A DNA stretch of 64,000 nucleotides from Nakaseomyces glabratus (GCF_010111755.1 NC_088955.1:434001-498000), one strand, 5' to 3'. Shown: positions 1 to 9,989, numbered from the stretch's first letter. The notes: a model not told the origin generated them from the letters alone. Numbers and translations are program-made.

Positions 1-565
<565 letters not shown>

Positions 566-594
566 TCAAGACAATGGACATGAAGGGATCGCCC

Positions 595-602
595 ATTATA
601 TA
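595..602 (-). promoter_or_regulatory. TATA box of ERG11
   Basis: Read on the minus strand this is TATATAAT, about 100 bp upstream of the ERG11 start, a usual spacing for a yeast TATA box. Confidence 0.6.
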
Positions 603-645
603 CATTTTTTTGTAAAGATGTTTAGCACAAGTCTTGACTACTGAT

Positions 646-652
646 TATACGA
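646..652 (-). promoter_or_regulatory. Sterol regulatory element 1 of ERG11 (TCGTATA)
   Basis: The plus strand reads TATACGA, so the minus strand carries TCGTATA, the 7-bp core bound by the Upc2/Ecm22 zinc-cluster activators in sterol gene promoters. It lies about 150 bp upstream of the ERG11 ATG. Confidence 0.75.
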
Positions 653-681
653 GATGAGTATACGGGTTCTTCGAGGTGGAA

Positions 682-688
682 TATACGA
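682..688 (-). promoter_or_regulatory. Sterol regulatory element 2 of ERG11 (TCGTATA)
   Basis: Second exact TCGTATA in the same orientation, 36 bp further upstream than the first copy. Closely spaced repeats are typical of Upc2-controlled promoters. Confidence 0.75.
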
Positions 689-875
689 TGATAAAATTTT
701 TTTTCAATTTTTTTTTTTCAAAATTGCAGTTTGTTAAGGGTTTTCACTGTGCTGAGCAAAGGCCATAAAAAAAAAGAAACAGAGATGGACCGATAAACAA
801 GACACAGCAATTGGGTTTAAGCTGTTTCCATTGTCTAATCAGTGATGGGAAGGGCTTGCAAAGATGTCACTCGGG

Positions 876-882
876 TATACGA
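876..882 (-). promoter_or_regulatory. Sterol regulatory element 3 of ERG11 (TCGTATA)
   Basis: Third exact TCGTATA in the same orientation, about 380 bp upstream of the ERG11 ATG. Confidence 0.65.
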
Positions 883-1399
883 TGTGTGCAACTGGATTAG
901 AGAAGAAGCGATAAATCCTTATCTCATGTCGTTTGGTGCAGGCGAACGTGGGTTTTCTGCTTCTGTGCTGTGAAGTGCTCTTTGTACCCTTGTACTCCTG
1001 TGCTCCCATCTCACTATAACTCTTCAAGCTCACTCGATTGTAGTTGGAACAAGGCTTTTTGGGTCTCGTTTACAAATGGCCTCGTATTCGCGTATTAGCC
1101 TGTGCCGATGGATTTACCGGAATGGCGATGGTAGTATGGTACTATTGTAATGGTCGGTGTTAAGCGGATACTGTGTATTATTGTAACAAGACGTACCCTG
1201 GGGACAATGGATCGTTGTTCGTTTAAGCTTTCTTGCAACATCAGTAATACGATTTGTCCGATACAATCGTTGCTTACTCATCCGTGTCGATGCTGCCCTT
1301 CCCAGGTTGTAGTCTATTTTAAGTGTTAAATTTATTTTAAGTATAGTGCTTACTTTAGGTGCGAATATGTAGAGAGAGTTGAAGAAAAAATTAGCTAAT

Positions 1400-2110
1400 C
1401 TATTTAGTGACTTTGGATGTTTCGTACCTCTTCGCAGCTTCCTTCCAGTTGATGACGTTCCAAATAGCCTTGAAGTAGTCGACCTTCTTGTTTTGGTATT
1501 GCAAGTAGTAGGCGTGCTCCCAGGCGTCGATGGCCACCAGTGGGACAAACTGGTTGCCGACTGTGTCCTGGTTGTAAGTCTGCACAACATCCAGCTGGCC
1601 GCCGTTCTCCAAGTTCTTGACAATGAAGGCCCAACCGGAACCTTGCACACCGGCCAATTTGGCATTGGTGACCTCGATCAGCTTGTCCAAGGAGCCGTAC
1701 TGCTTCTCGATCTGCTGGCCAAGAGCACTGGAGCTGGATGGCGCTTCACCACCACCGTTCTTCTCTGGAGCCAGGTTCTTCCAGAACAGACAGTGGTTCG
1801 TGTACCCACCTCCATGGAACTTGATGTTCTGCTGCACTTGGATTAGATCACGTGCAGCTTGCAAGTCGTTGGGGTCCTTGGACAACTTGTGGGTCAGTTC
1901 CTGGAACTGGTCGACAGCGGTGTTCAGGCCGTTGACATAGGTCTGGTGGTGCTTGGAGTAGTGCAATTCGTTGATCTGGCCGGAGATGTGTGGCTCAAGA
2001 GCACCGAAGTCCCACTCTAGCTCTGGCAACGTCACCTTCGTGCGTCTTAGCACTGTAGAGGCAGCTCTTAGTTGAGTAGATTTGAAAGCAATCCTAGACG
2101 TAGACAACAT
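1400..2110 (-). CDS. SOD2: Mitochondrial manganese superoxide dismutase
   Basis: 236 residues. Residues 1-24 are rich in Arg, Ser and Thr without acidic residues, a mitochondrial presequence. The mature domain keeps all four Mn ligands: His50 (in NELHYSKHH), His106 (in TNHCLFW), and Asp195 and His199 (in DAWEHAYY). The enzyme converts superoxide to hydrogen peroxide and oxygen in the matrix. Length is close to Sc Sod2 (233). Position between ERG11 and TDA3 matches Sc YHR008C. Upstream sequence carries a CCAAT box and several CCCCT stress elements, in keeping with respiratory and stress induction. Confidence 0.98.
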   Translation of the reverse strand: MLSTSRIAFKSTQLRAASTVLRRTKVTLPELEWDFGALEPHISGQINELHYSKHHQTYVNGLNTAVDQFQELTHKLSKDPNDLQAARDLIQVQQNIKFHGGGYTNHCLFWKNLAPEKNGGGEAPSSSSALGQQIEKQYGSLDKLIEVTNAKLAGVQGSGWAFIVKNLENGGQLDVVQTYNQDTVGNQFVPLVAIDAWEHAYYLQYQNKKVDYFKAIWNVINWKEAAKRYETSKVTK

Positions 2111-2448
2111 CGTTTCCTTGTAATGTATACCTCTGTTATTTCTATCAAAGTCAAGTTAGATGTTGTACTTTCGGTGAACGTCCGTGTACATGATGAGTAA
2201 TTATCCTCTATATATATATGTATTGTGCAAGGTAGCCCTGGATTGTTTTTCTCTCCCTTCCCACAGGGAAAAAGGGAACTTCGGTTCTTACGGGAGAGCG
2301 TTGGAGAGCAACGGACTTCCCTGGTATCTTCTTCAGGTGATATCTACCCAGTCATCCCAATAAAGGAATCTCAATTACTAAGAAATAAGCTCAACTATCA
2401 ATACTAGCTCATCGATTTTTCACAGTTTTCCCAACTTCCTTCAACTTC

Positions 2449-2480
2449 CCCCTGCTAAGCAAGTTTGGCCAGACACCCCT
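2449..2480. promoter_or_regulatory. Pair of stress response elements (CCCCT) upstream of SOD2
   Basis: CCCCT occurs at 2449-2453 and 2476-2480. Inverse copies (AGGGG) follow at 2666-2670 and 2671-2675. CCCCT/AGGGG is the Msn2/Msn4 binding core. The cluster lies 340-565 bp upstream of SOD2. The motif is short, so single copies mean little; the clustering is the argument. Confidence 0.5.
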
Positions 2481-2633
2481 TAGCCCACTGTTATACTACT
2501 GAGAGACATGGTAAAGTGTTTAGACAGGCCCGCGCAACAGCGACCCTACAATGCTATCTTCGGTGCGAGAAAGCGGGATTTGAATCACGCGATACGTTGT
2601 GAAGTTAAGAATTGTTGACTGTTCTTCGATCCT

Positions 2634-2638
2634 ATTGG
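2634..2638 (-). promoter_or_regulatory. CCAAT box upstream of SOD2
   Basis: The plus strand reads TATTGGTTGG, giving CCAACCAATA on the SOD2 coding strand. CCAAT is the binding core of the Hap2/3/4/5 complex that activates respiratory genes. It lies about 525 bp upstream of the start, rather far, so its function is an inference. Confidence 0.4.
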
Positions 2639-3493
2639 TTGGCTGTCCAGAAGCAGTCAGTTTTTAGGGGAGGGGGGAAGTCACATGCCGATGTGTTCGT
2701 GCAAGACAGCTGTGTCCGTATCATACAATATGTCATGTGATAGTTTCTATGGTCCTTTAATAGCGTTAATAGCGTTCAATGTATAAGTACTATAGTATTA
2801 GAGTTTGTTTTTTTTGATATTACAGAAGTACATGCTGTTAGACCTAGTACACAGTTATAGCTGATGATTTGAGAGTGTTGAAAGTTCGTTTCCTAGGTAG
2901 TAATGATCTATATACACATTCAAGTCTTTCAAGGGTTGGCATATTGCCATTCTATGCACCGACTGTAAGCGATGGAGGGGGTTTAGAAGTAGGGAGCTGC
3001 AGGTTGTGTATGGTCTATTCCATTAGTCATGTATGACAGTCGCCCAATAAGTTGTGAATATATATTATGGCAAAGAATAATGGCAATCTTTTCTTTCCAG
3101 TTGTTTTGTTTTTTTTTTGGGAAATATGCGCAAGGTTGTGGGAATGTGGATTAAAAAGCTTAACCCAGTAAAATAAAAAATAAAGAATTTCACTATATTG
3201 AAATAATTCACGATTATTCTGAGATGAAAATAGTAACGGTTACTTATTCCTGGCCAACGAAATTAAGAAAAAAAAAAAGGAATAAAAAATTACTTGTCAA
3301 GTTTGGTGATAATGAATATTTCTCATTTGAAAAACACAAAGAATTAAAATCGACATGTATGAATCTCATAAAGATATCAAGGGAAATGACTGTGGAAATT
3401 GCTGTCCAATTTGAATTCTTTATGTGTAATGTCTGTAAACCATGCCTCGGTTAAATTCTTCATTGTTGGTTCTTTATATATTACCATTCGAGA

Positions 3494-5245
3494 TTAGTGC
3501 ATAGTAGCGTCAAAGTAAAGTTTTGGATCAAGTGCACTAATTTCTGCAGATTTTGCTTCACCTTCTAGCAAAATCTCACTTAAAATCTTACCTGTAGCTG
3601 GCGCGTTATTGATACCCCAACATGAATGACCACTGGCAATAAATAAGTTCTTTATATTAGTCTCACCAATTAATGGACCTGAGCTGGTTGGTACATTTAG
3701 CACTGGAAGGTAGCATGCTTGTTTTGTTAGAATTTCACCTTCAGATAGGACAGGAGATAGCTTAGACACGTAGTGGTAAAGCTGATCACATTTTTCTTCG
3801 ATAACTTCAACTTCATCAGATGCCTCAGGTAATCCAGCCAAGGTATCACCTTCCCCACAAACATATACCTCGTCCCGTCTTGCATATAACTCAGGTGAAA
3901 AATATTCATTGTCTCCGGTCTTTAATTCTGTAAATATAGCATATGGAGAAACATAGTTTTCGATGTTTGGTTTGTTTCCGTTGTTCTTTCTCTTACCTCT
4001 TGAATCTCCATCGGCACTAGGTCTAATAGTGATGGAATGTGCTCTCAAACCAGAGATTGGACAATTTTTGAGAAGTTTTGAAGTCCATGGGCCCATACTC
4101 AACACCAGATGGTGGATATCAGTGATTTTGATCGGCACTTTACTGTTTCTCTTCTGCTTTGATTTTTCTGTACCTTCGTCTGGGCCATCATTCAACTTAT
4201 CTGATCTTGACCATTGCATTGGTATATATGTAAGACCCGTGGCGGCACCTGTGTCGTCCACACTAATATTTATGACCTGGCCTCGTATCAAGTCAACCGC
4301 ACCAGTCTCCATAGCCTTTTGTAGAAGGAAATGGGTAAACTTGTGGGGATGAACCTGGGCGGTGGAGTCTGTACCACCCAAGGAGGACCAGTCGGTAACA
4401 ATATCGTTCCTCAGCCATGTCAAGTCTCTTGGTAACTGAGTCTTCAGGTTTTGGTTATTAAAGTATATGCTGCTGGTTGTTCCATCCTTCAAGCTTCCAA
4501 TGTTTGTGCTGGAATTTCTATCAGAGGGATTCTCTTGAGAGGTTGTGGCTACTTCATCCTTCAAAGAAGTATTGCCAGTTGGACCAGAAATGATGCTAGC
4601 ATTCCCGTCATCCTCGTCCTCTTCATCATCCTCGCTCTTTGACAAAGATGCATCTTTCTTGCCGTTCAGGTCCCTGTGGTTTGGTTTCATCTCTATATCT
4701 GAATCGGATGACTCTTCCTCATCAGAAGACCCAGAAAGACTGAAATTGTTCTTCATCTTATCGTTCTTCTTCTTCTTCAACGCCGTCTTCTTTGGTGGAG
4801 GTACATTCAGAGAGTAAGATGTCTTTGGGGCCTCGCTGATGACACCGTTATGGTCCTCATACAGCGGGATATGCTGGTCTGCAAGTTTAAGATCAGCCTC
4901 CAAGGATACAGTGGTCAATCTTCTATAGTCCCAGTTGGTGGCACCATCGTACATGTCACTCAGCTCCTGGTGTAACTGGAAACTCAATGGGACTATCTGC
5001 TGTGGGAAGGCCCATGAGGCCAGTAACCCACCAGCTTTACCCGATGCCCCACCGGCAACCTCACGCGATTCCAGAACAGTTATATGGTGTGTGCTGGGGT
5101 CAAAATCCGGGTGCTGCGTTAAGTAGTACGCAGTACACGACCCTATAATACCAGCACCGACAATCACAATGTGAGTCTTCTCAGCTGCATTCCCAGAAGG
5201 GTATAGCTGAAAATCAGGCGTAGCAATATCTCTCTCAGACATCAA
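3494..5245 (-). CDS. TDA3: FAD-dependent oxidoreductase, Tda3 family
   Basis: 583 residues. An N-terminal Rossmann FAD-binding motif, IVIVGAGIIGS (GxGxxG at residues 30-35), is followed by AGGASGKAGGLLA, typical of the DAO (glycine/D-amino-acid oxidase-like) fold. The C-terminal SGHSCWGINNAPATGKILSE segment is the second FAD-contacting region. Residues about 151-262 are a hydrophilic, Lys-, Ser- and acid-rich insertion that splits the fold and makes the protein longer than Sc Tda3 (523). Sc Tda3 is a putative oxidoreductase linked to late endosome-to-Golgi traffic; its substrate is not established. Neighbours SOD2 and DIA4 match Sc YHR009C. The second Met (5242) could equally be the start. 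Confidence 0.9.
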   Translation of the reverse strand: MMSERDIATPDFQLYPSGNAAEKTHIVIVGAGIIGSCTAYYLTQHPDFDPSTHHITVLESREVAGGASGKAGGLLASWAFPQQIVPLSFQLHQELSDMYDGATNWDYRRLTTVSLEADLKLADQHIPLYEDHNGVISEAPKTSYSLNVPPPKKTALKKKKNDKMKNNFSLSGSSDEEESSDSDIEMKPNHRDLNGKKDASLSKSEDDEEDEDDGNASIISGPTGNTSLKDEVATTSQENPSDRNSSTNIGSLKDGTTSSIYFNNQNLKTQLPRDLTWLRNDIVTDWSSLGGTDSTAQVHPHKFTHFLLQKAMETGAVDLIRGQVINISVDDTGAATGLTYIPMQWSRSDKLNDGPDEGTEKSKQKRNSKVPIKITDIHHLVLSMGPWTSKLLKNCPISGLRAHSITIRPSADGDSRGKRKNNGNKPNIENYVSPYAIFTELKTGDNEYFSPELYARRDEVYVCGEGDTLAGLPEASDEVEVIEEKCDQLYHYVSKLSPVLSEGEILTKQACYLPVLNVPTSSGPLIGETNIKNLFIASGHSCWGINNAPATGKILSEILLEGEAKSAEISALDPKLYFDATMH

Positions 5246-6111
5246 GTACGTTGTTGGAAGTCCGCTTAAAAGACTATATTCTATTTAGTATTGAGACTAC
5301 TGAAACTTATACAACCCCCTCCTCTTTTCTGTTCATTATATTTGATTTTGTTTTTTTATTTTATTTTTTTTCCTTCCTTCAGGTTTTTGACACTTTGAAG
5401 TGTAAACTTTACCTTGGTAAGAGTCGTTCCTCCACTTCTAACTCTGTATCATCAGCTTTCAGTCCTGAACACTGTGATAAACTGTTTAGAAGAATACTGA
5501 GTGAGAACCACGCTGTGAACTGCCCCCAACGAGCAAGTTTCAGACGTCCCTAGTCCCCGTCTTCGTCAACACTTTGGAAGAACAAATGAAAATCATCCTT
5601 CCAATGGATGACGAACACATAGCAAGCAAAACCCAATTATGCAAAAAATAAATGTTACCCTTATCGTGGTGATACATGGTGCCCAATCCTCATATTTCCT
5701 TCTATCTCATGACAGCATCTTCTTGTGTATACAATACAGGCTGGTATTCACATGCCAGTCGGGAGCCTGCGATTTCTTTCAGTGACGGTACCTCAGAGAG
5801 CTGTAGAGACCCCGAAACAGGAGCAGGACGCTGCACCAAGGATAGTGCCCAGTGCTTGCAAAGGTATGCACCATTCGCTCTGTGTATATGTTATCTTATG
5901 TAAACTGCAAACCCCCATCGCGAATGCCTGGAAGACTGGCAACTAAATAAATCACGTGACTATACGTTTGCTACTCGAGCCAAGCTCTACTGTGATAGCG
6001 GGCGCGCAGGCGAGTGCTTGCTAGCGGAAATGGCCTTATACAAGTCGGATTGCTAGGTATCTGTTGTTATGTTGGTCTTATCTGGTATTTAGATCAGTGA
6101 GGTAAGCTTGG
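5246..6111. other. Intergenic: divergent TDA3/DIA4 promoter region, RPL27A absent
   Basis: 866 bp. In Sc the ribosomal protein gene RPL27A (with an intron) sits here, but I find neither a Rpl27-like reading frame nor a GTATGT/TACTAAC intron pair. Open frames at 5251-5553 and 5676-5946 are not protein-like. Confidence 0.6.
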
Positions 6112-7467
6112 ATGTGGGCAGCAGTACGGCATTACAGCAGCAAGACGCTGTTTTTGAAGCCGGCGAAGTTTGATGTCAAGAGGATCATCAGGGACATAGG
6201 GCTGTATAAGGACTCTATCGCTCGGCGGGAGCTAGTGGGTCAGGAGCAGTTGGTTGGTGCCCTGGATGGGCAGCTTGCCGCTACTTATGAGAGGACGAAA
6301 GATATACATGCCAAGATTTCGGCGGTGCAAACTGAGAGGAAAGCGCTCGAGTTCAGTATTCGGCAACATAAAGTGCATGGTGATGAAGTATTGAAGGAGC
6401 TGAGATCACTCAAGTCTCAATTCAGTGCCCTCGCTGAACAATTGCAAGAAGCCAACTCTAAAATTCAGGATATATGCCTACGATTGCCAAACTTGATACA
6501 TGAGTCGGCGCCCGATACAGCGCCTGTGATAGACCGATGGATCAACAAGGGTCTTTATGAATCGTTCGAACAACAGGAAAACAGAGACCACGTATACATT
6601 ATGACTAAGTGCAAACAACTCTTGGACCTGGCCAGTGCATCCAATATTTCAGGCAATTCGTGGTACTACCTTATTAACGAAGGAGCTCAACTAGAGACTG
6701 CATTGGTCAATTATGCATTGGATCAGGCAGAGAAGCACGGATTCCAGCGTTGTATTCCACCTAGCATTGCTCGCAAAGAGATAATTGATGCATGTGGATT
6801 TACTCCCAGAGATATGAACAATGAGAAGCAGATCTATGAGATAGAAGACGGTAATAACAAACTTGGACTTACCGCTACAGCTGAAATAACGTTGGCAGGG
6901 ATGAATGCCAACAAAATATTGGATTTGGACGAAAATAATCCAACTAAAAGGTTGGTTGGTGTAAGTAGGAGTTACAGAGCCGAGGCTGGTGCGAGAGGGA
7001 AAGACACTAAGGGTTTATATAGAGTTCATGAGTTTACCAAAGTGGAACTGTTCTGTTGGTCATTGCCGCAACATAGTGAGAAGGTTTTAGAGGATCTGAA
7101 AGAATTCCAGGTTAAATTAATAAGTGATTTGGGTCTTTGTGCTCAGGTCCTCAACATGCCTGCCAATGATCTGGGAAATCCAGCTTATAAGAAGTATGAC
7201 ATTGAAGTCTGGATGCCAGGTAGAGGTAAATTTGGTGAAGTAAGTAGTACTTCGAATTGTACTGATTTCCAAAGCAGAAGGCTATTCACAAGATACCAGA
7301 ATAAAGAGTCATCTAAACTGGAGTACGTGCACACACTAAATGGTACAGCTATGGCTGTTCCTAGAATGATTCTAGCAATTATTGAAAACTTCTACGATCC
7401 ATCAACGAATATGGTTACAGTACCTAGTCCATTGATACCGTATATGAACGGAAAGACCAAATTTTAG
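6112..7467 (+). CDS. DIA4: Mitochondrial seryl-tRNA synthetase
   Basis: 451 residues, like Sc Dia4 (446). The start MWAAVRHYSSKTLFLKPAKF is a basic mitochondrial presequence. Residues about 60-130 form the long antiparallel coiled-coil arm that grips tRNA-Ser. The catalytic class II domain follows: TATAEITLAG, then motif 2 around SRSYRAEAGARGKDTKGLYR (about 285-305) with the ATP-contacting Arg, and motif 3 near the end, LNGTAMAVPRMILAIIEN, with its conserved Arg. It charges mitochondrial tRNA-Ser. Gene order (TDA3, DIA4, VPS29) matches Sc YHR011W. Confidence 0.96.
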   Translation: MWAAVRHYSSKTLFLKPAKFDVKRIIRDIGLYKDSIARRELVGQEQLVGALDGQLAATYERTKDIHAKISAVQTERKALEFSIRQHKVHGDEVLKELRSLKSQFSALAEQLQEANSKIQDICLRLPNLIHESAPDTAPVIDRWINKGLYESFEQQENRDHVYIMTKCKQLLDLASASNISGNSWYYLINEGAQLETALVNYALDQAEKHGFQRCIPPSIARKEIIDACGFTPRDMNNEKQIYEIEDGNNKLGLTATAEITLAGMNANKILDLDENNPTKRLVGVSRSYRAEAGARGKDTKGLYRVHEFTKVELFCWSLPQHSEKVLEDLKEFQVKLISDLGLCAQVLNMPANDLGNPAYKKYDIEVWMPGRGKFGEVSSTSNCTDFQSRRLFTRYQNKESSKLEYVHTLNGTAMAVPRMILAIIENFYDPSTNMVTVPSPLIPYMNGKTKF

Positions 7468-7816
7468 GCGGAAAATTTACCAAGCATATCTATATAACTA
7501 ATTTGCACATAAGTTCTCATGTAAATAATATAATTATGACTCGAACATTGAAGTTAAACGCTAATTATCAATGGATTACACCTCTATTCCTACTTTTTTT
7601 CAGTTTTTTGAGTTTGGCACGGCCTTCGCATTGTGAAGCCCGAAAGTTAAAAAGGGTACAAACGAGTAGCTAATGGAACAGGTTGATTAGACTTGAAATA
7701 TTGCAACTTAACCAGGTAATAGACAAGACAGCACTATTATAACTTAAACAATTTCTTTTGTTTTTGATATTATTCCTCCTCACTTTCGAAAGTTTTCAGT
7801 CCAGAAAAACACAAGG
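7468..7816. other. Intergenic: VPS29 promoter
   Basis: 349 bp between two plus-strand genes, AT-rich, with a poly-T tract near 7595. No further gene seen. Confidence 0.6.
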
Positions 7817-8584
7817 ATGTTAGTGCTTGCATTAAGTGATGCACATATACCAGACAGGGCAGTCGATTTGCCATCAAAGTTTAAGAAGTTGCTAAGTATA
7901 CCAGACAAGATATCGCAGGTGGCTGTGCTAGGAAACAGCAGCAATTCATCTGAATTTCTCAAATTTGTTACAGATATTACACCGAATGTGCACATAGTCC
8001 GTGGGGAGTTTGATAGAGCTACGATACCAGCAATCCATACAGATAAAGTGCCAGTGGTGAAGACACCGGGTCAGGAAAGGACGATAAAGTCTAACAGAGT
8101 TGAGCTGCCTATGAATGCCGTCATAACTCAAGGTGAGTTCAGGATAGGCTGTTGTAGTGGCTACACTGTGGTACCCAAGAATGATCCTGTATCTCTGCTA
8201 ACATTAGCAAGACAACTTGATGTTGATATACTTCTATGGGGTGGTACTTATAATGTAGAGGCATATACTCTAGAGGGTAAATTTTTTATCAATCCCGGAA
8301 GCTGTACCGGTGCATTTAACACCGATTGGCCTGTTTTTTCTGATATATTGGGAAACACTGACGTTAAGAAAGAAGAAACAAAGACAGACGATTCAAGCTC
8401 GAAAAGCAAAGACGCAAAGAACGGACCAGACCACCTGTATGTGTCTGATCTGGATATCAATGGTGCAAATGTGCCCAGCTTTTGCCTGCTAGATATACAA
8501 GGAAGCACATGCACACTGTATATATACCTATACGTTGACGGCGAAGTTAAAGTAGATAAAGTAATTTTCGAGAAACAGAGGTGA
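7817..8584 (+). CDS. VPS29: Retromer subunit Vps29
   Basis: 255 residues. The start MLVLALSDAHIPDRAVDLPS is nearly identical to Sc Vps29 and begins the calcineurin-like phosphoesterase fold. Segments VAVLGNSSNSSEFLKF, IVRGEFD, TQGEFRIGCCSGYTVVP, LLWGGTYN and FINPGSCTGAFN follow in family order. In retromer this fold acts as a scaffold binding Vps35 for endosome-to-Golgi retrieval. A hydrophilic insertion with KKEETKTDDSSSKSKD lies near residues 184-205. The Sc gene has an intron near its 5' end; here the reading frame is continuous from the first Met. Confidence 0.95.
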   Translation: MLVLALSDAHIPDRAVDLPSKFKKLLSIPDKISQVAVLGNSSNSSEFLKFVTDITPNVHIVRGEFDRATIPAIHTDKVPVVKTPGQERTIKSNRVELPMNAVITQGEFRIGCCSGYTVVPKNDPVSLLTLARQLDVDILLWGGTYNVEAYTLEGKFFINPGSCTGAFNTDWPVFSDILGNTDVKKEETKTDDSSSKSKDAKNGPDHLYVSDLDINGANVPSFCLLDIQGSTCTLYIYLYVDGEVKVDKVIFEKQR

Positions 8585-9290
8585 GCCCAGTGCTACACGT
8601 AGTTAGGCTGTTTTGCATAAGTTCTTTAAGACTAGAGGAGTCCATGAGAAGATTGTATATAGGTACAATCAATTGTATAGAATCCATACCCTAACTAATG
8701 CCCATAAATCAAAATCATGACTTAATATCCCAAACAACGAACTAATGAAATTTTTTCTGATAATCCTGAACTTAGCCAAAAGATATATAAATGGCAAAGA
8801 TTTCAGTGTTGGTCTATACGTTAAACCTTCTCTTTCCTATTTGCCTTTTGTAGCTCTTTTTGAAAAGAGACAAGGAAGTTTTTTCCTTTTATCATAACAT
8901 GATGACTGTGAGTGCATTTGGCTCGATTTGGCCATTACCATTTGGTATGGCCATTGATGTGGAAAAACTCAAGCTACCTAATTTACTTTTTGTCTGACTG
9001 TGATTCTCTTACATTATATTTTGCTTGGTAAATATTTACGTGTAGAGTGTATGTGATCTTTATCGAATGCTCTAATATGGTACTGTTTTCTCAAAATTAG
9101 GGTAAAAAAGAGTGTATTGTTTATATATACTTGATGCAACAACTAATATTATTTGAATTCGAATTATATAACCCCAGATGTTTCCTAGAATTTAATCTAG
9201 GTGTACTTGATTGCTGACAAAAAAAATTATGCAGTTCTAGAAAGTAGAATTGACAGTAATCTAGTTACAGGAATGATATTGACCATTGAT
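8585..9290. other. Convergent intergenic region VPS29/ARD1
   Basis: 706 bp between two 3' ends, long for a convergent spacer in this window. It contains the snoRNA candidate and its TATA box. The remainder (9005-9290) is AT-rich and holds nothing else I recognise. Confidence 0.6.
8891..9004 (+). ncRNA. Candidate C/D-box small nucleolar RNA
   Basis: A C box (ATGATGA, 8899-8905) and a D box (CTGA, 8994-8997) are flanked by a 6-bp terminal stem: ATCATA at 8891-8896 pairs with TGTGAT at 8999-9004 (one G-U). Between them are a C'-like TTGATGT (8954-8960) and a hairpin at 8930-8952 (GGCCA/TGGCC and TACC/GGTA, one bulge). A TATATAAA lies at about 8783-8790, roughly 110 bp upstream, although this is a convergent intergenic region where neither flanking gene needs a promoter. 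I could not match the guide segment before the D box to rRNA by memory, so target and family are unknown. Ends are approximate. Confidence 0.5.
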
Positions 9291-9989
9291 TTAAACCATA
9301 ATCTTATCAACACCTTCTGTGATTATATCTTCTAGTAGGTCACTCTTCAAGTCGTCTTCTAACTTTTCTTGGCCTTTTCTGTGAGTGTAATTAGAGATTT
9401 TTAGTTCATCCAAGTCTAGTACTTTCTTCATTGCGTATGCATCCTCGCCATCTTGATAATAGCTCTTCTCTATGCTTAACACTTCAAATGCAAGTGTATC
9501 TCTATACAGATGCAGAGCAGCTCTATTAGATTGTCTGACATGTAGAGAAACGTATTCCGCCTTATAAACTTCTCTTAGTGCAAACAGCGCTTGTCTCATA
9601 AGCTTTTCAGCAATACCCATTCTTCTGTAAGTTCTCATGACACTCAAAGAAGTGACATGTCCATTTGGAGCCTCGTTTGAGGCATCAGGGTCGTCGTTCA
9701 TCTTAGAAAGCACATAGCCCACTAGCTTCTCACCAGGCGCCACATAGGTGGGGTCCAATTTGATCATTATGCCAGGCTTCTCTGGGTCAGGTATGCTCAG
9801 GTTATCATCTTCGTGTTCATCCAACTCGTCTTCGATACATGTTGTAGTTGCCACAAAGGATGCTTCAGGCCAGGACAAGATGTGGTACATATAGTACTTC
9901 ATCAGATAGTTCTCTGGCAAGTTATGTAAGTTAGCATTCTGCATGCATATCATATCATTTACAGTGGCACGTCTAATTGTAATGGCCAT
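9291..9989 (-). CDS. ARD1: NatA N-terminal acetyltransferase catalytic subunit (Naa10)
   Basis: 232 residues, like Sc Ard1 (238). The start MAITIRRATVNDMICMQNAN and the segment NLPENYLMKYYMYHILSWPE are hallmarks of Naa10. The acetyl-CoA binding signature RRMGIA is at residues 122-127 (R/QxxGxG/A), preceded by HVTSLSV and followed by VSLHVRQSNRAALHLYRDTL, completing the GNAT fold. With Nat1 it acetylates the N-termini of Ser-, Ala- and Thr-starting proteins on ribosomes. The acidic loop near residues 53-70 is a fungal feature. It sits between VPS29 and SPO13 as Sc YHR013C does. Confidence 0.97.
   Translation of the reverse strand: MAITIRRATVNDMICMQNANLHNLPENYLMKYYMYHILSWPEASFVATTTCIEDELDEHEDDNLSIPDPEKPGIMIKLDPTYVAPGEKLVGYVLSKMNDDPDASNEAPNGHVTSLSVMRTYRRMGIAEKLMRQALFALREVYKAEYVSLHVRQSNRAALHLYRDTLAFEVLSIEKSYYQDGEDAYAMKKVLDLDELKISNYTHRKGQEKLEDDLKSDLLEDIITEGVDKIMV

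Larger units (their letters stand above)
2111..3493. other. Intergenic: SOD2 promoter and TDA3 3' flank
   Basis: 1.4 kb between two minus-strand genes. The right-hand part, near 3090-3300, is AT-rich with poly-A and poly-T runs. A TATA-like run (tatatatata) sits at about 2210-2220, roughly 105 bp from the SOD2 start. A 76-codon open frame at 3224-3454 is Lys-rich low complexity from AT-rich DNA and I do not call it a gene. Confidence 0.6.

Noticed and set aside
1114..1846. Long open frames on both strands overlapping SOD2 and its 3' flank
   Set aside because: They are out-of-frame shadows of the biased SOD2 coding sequence.
2570..2640. Minus-strand GATTCAAATCCC resembling a tRNA T-arm
   Set aside because: The T-stem has a mismatch, and no acceptor, D- or anticodon arm can be folded from the sequence around it.
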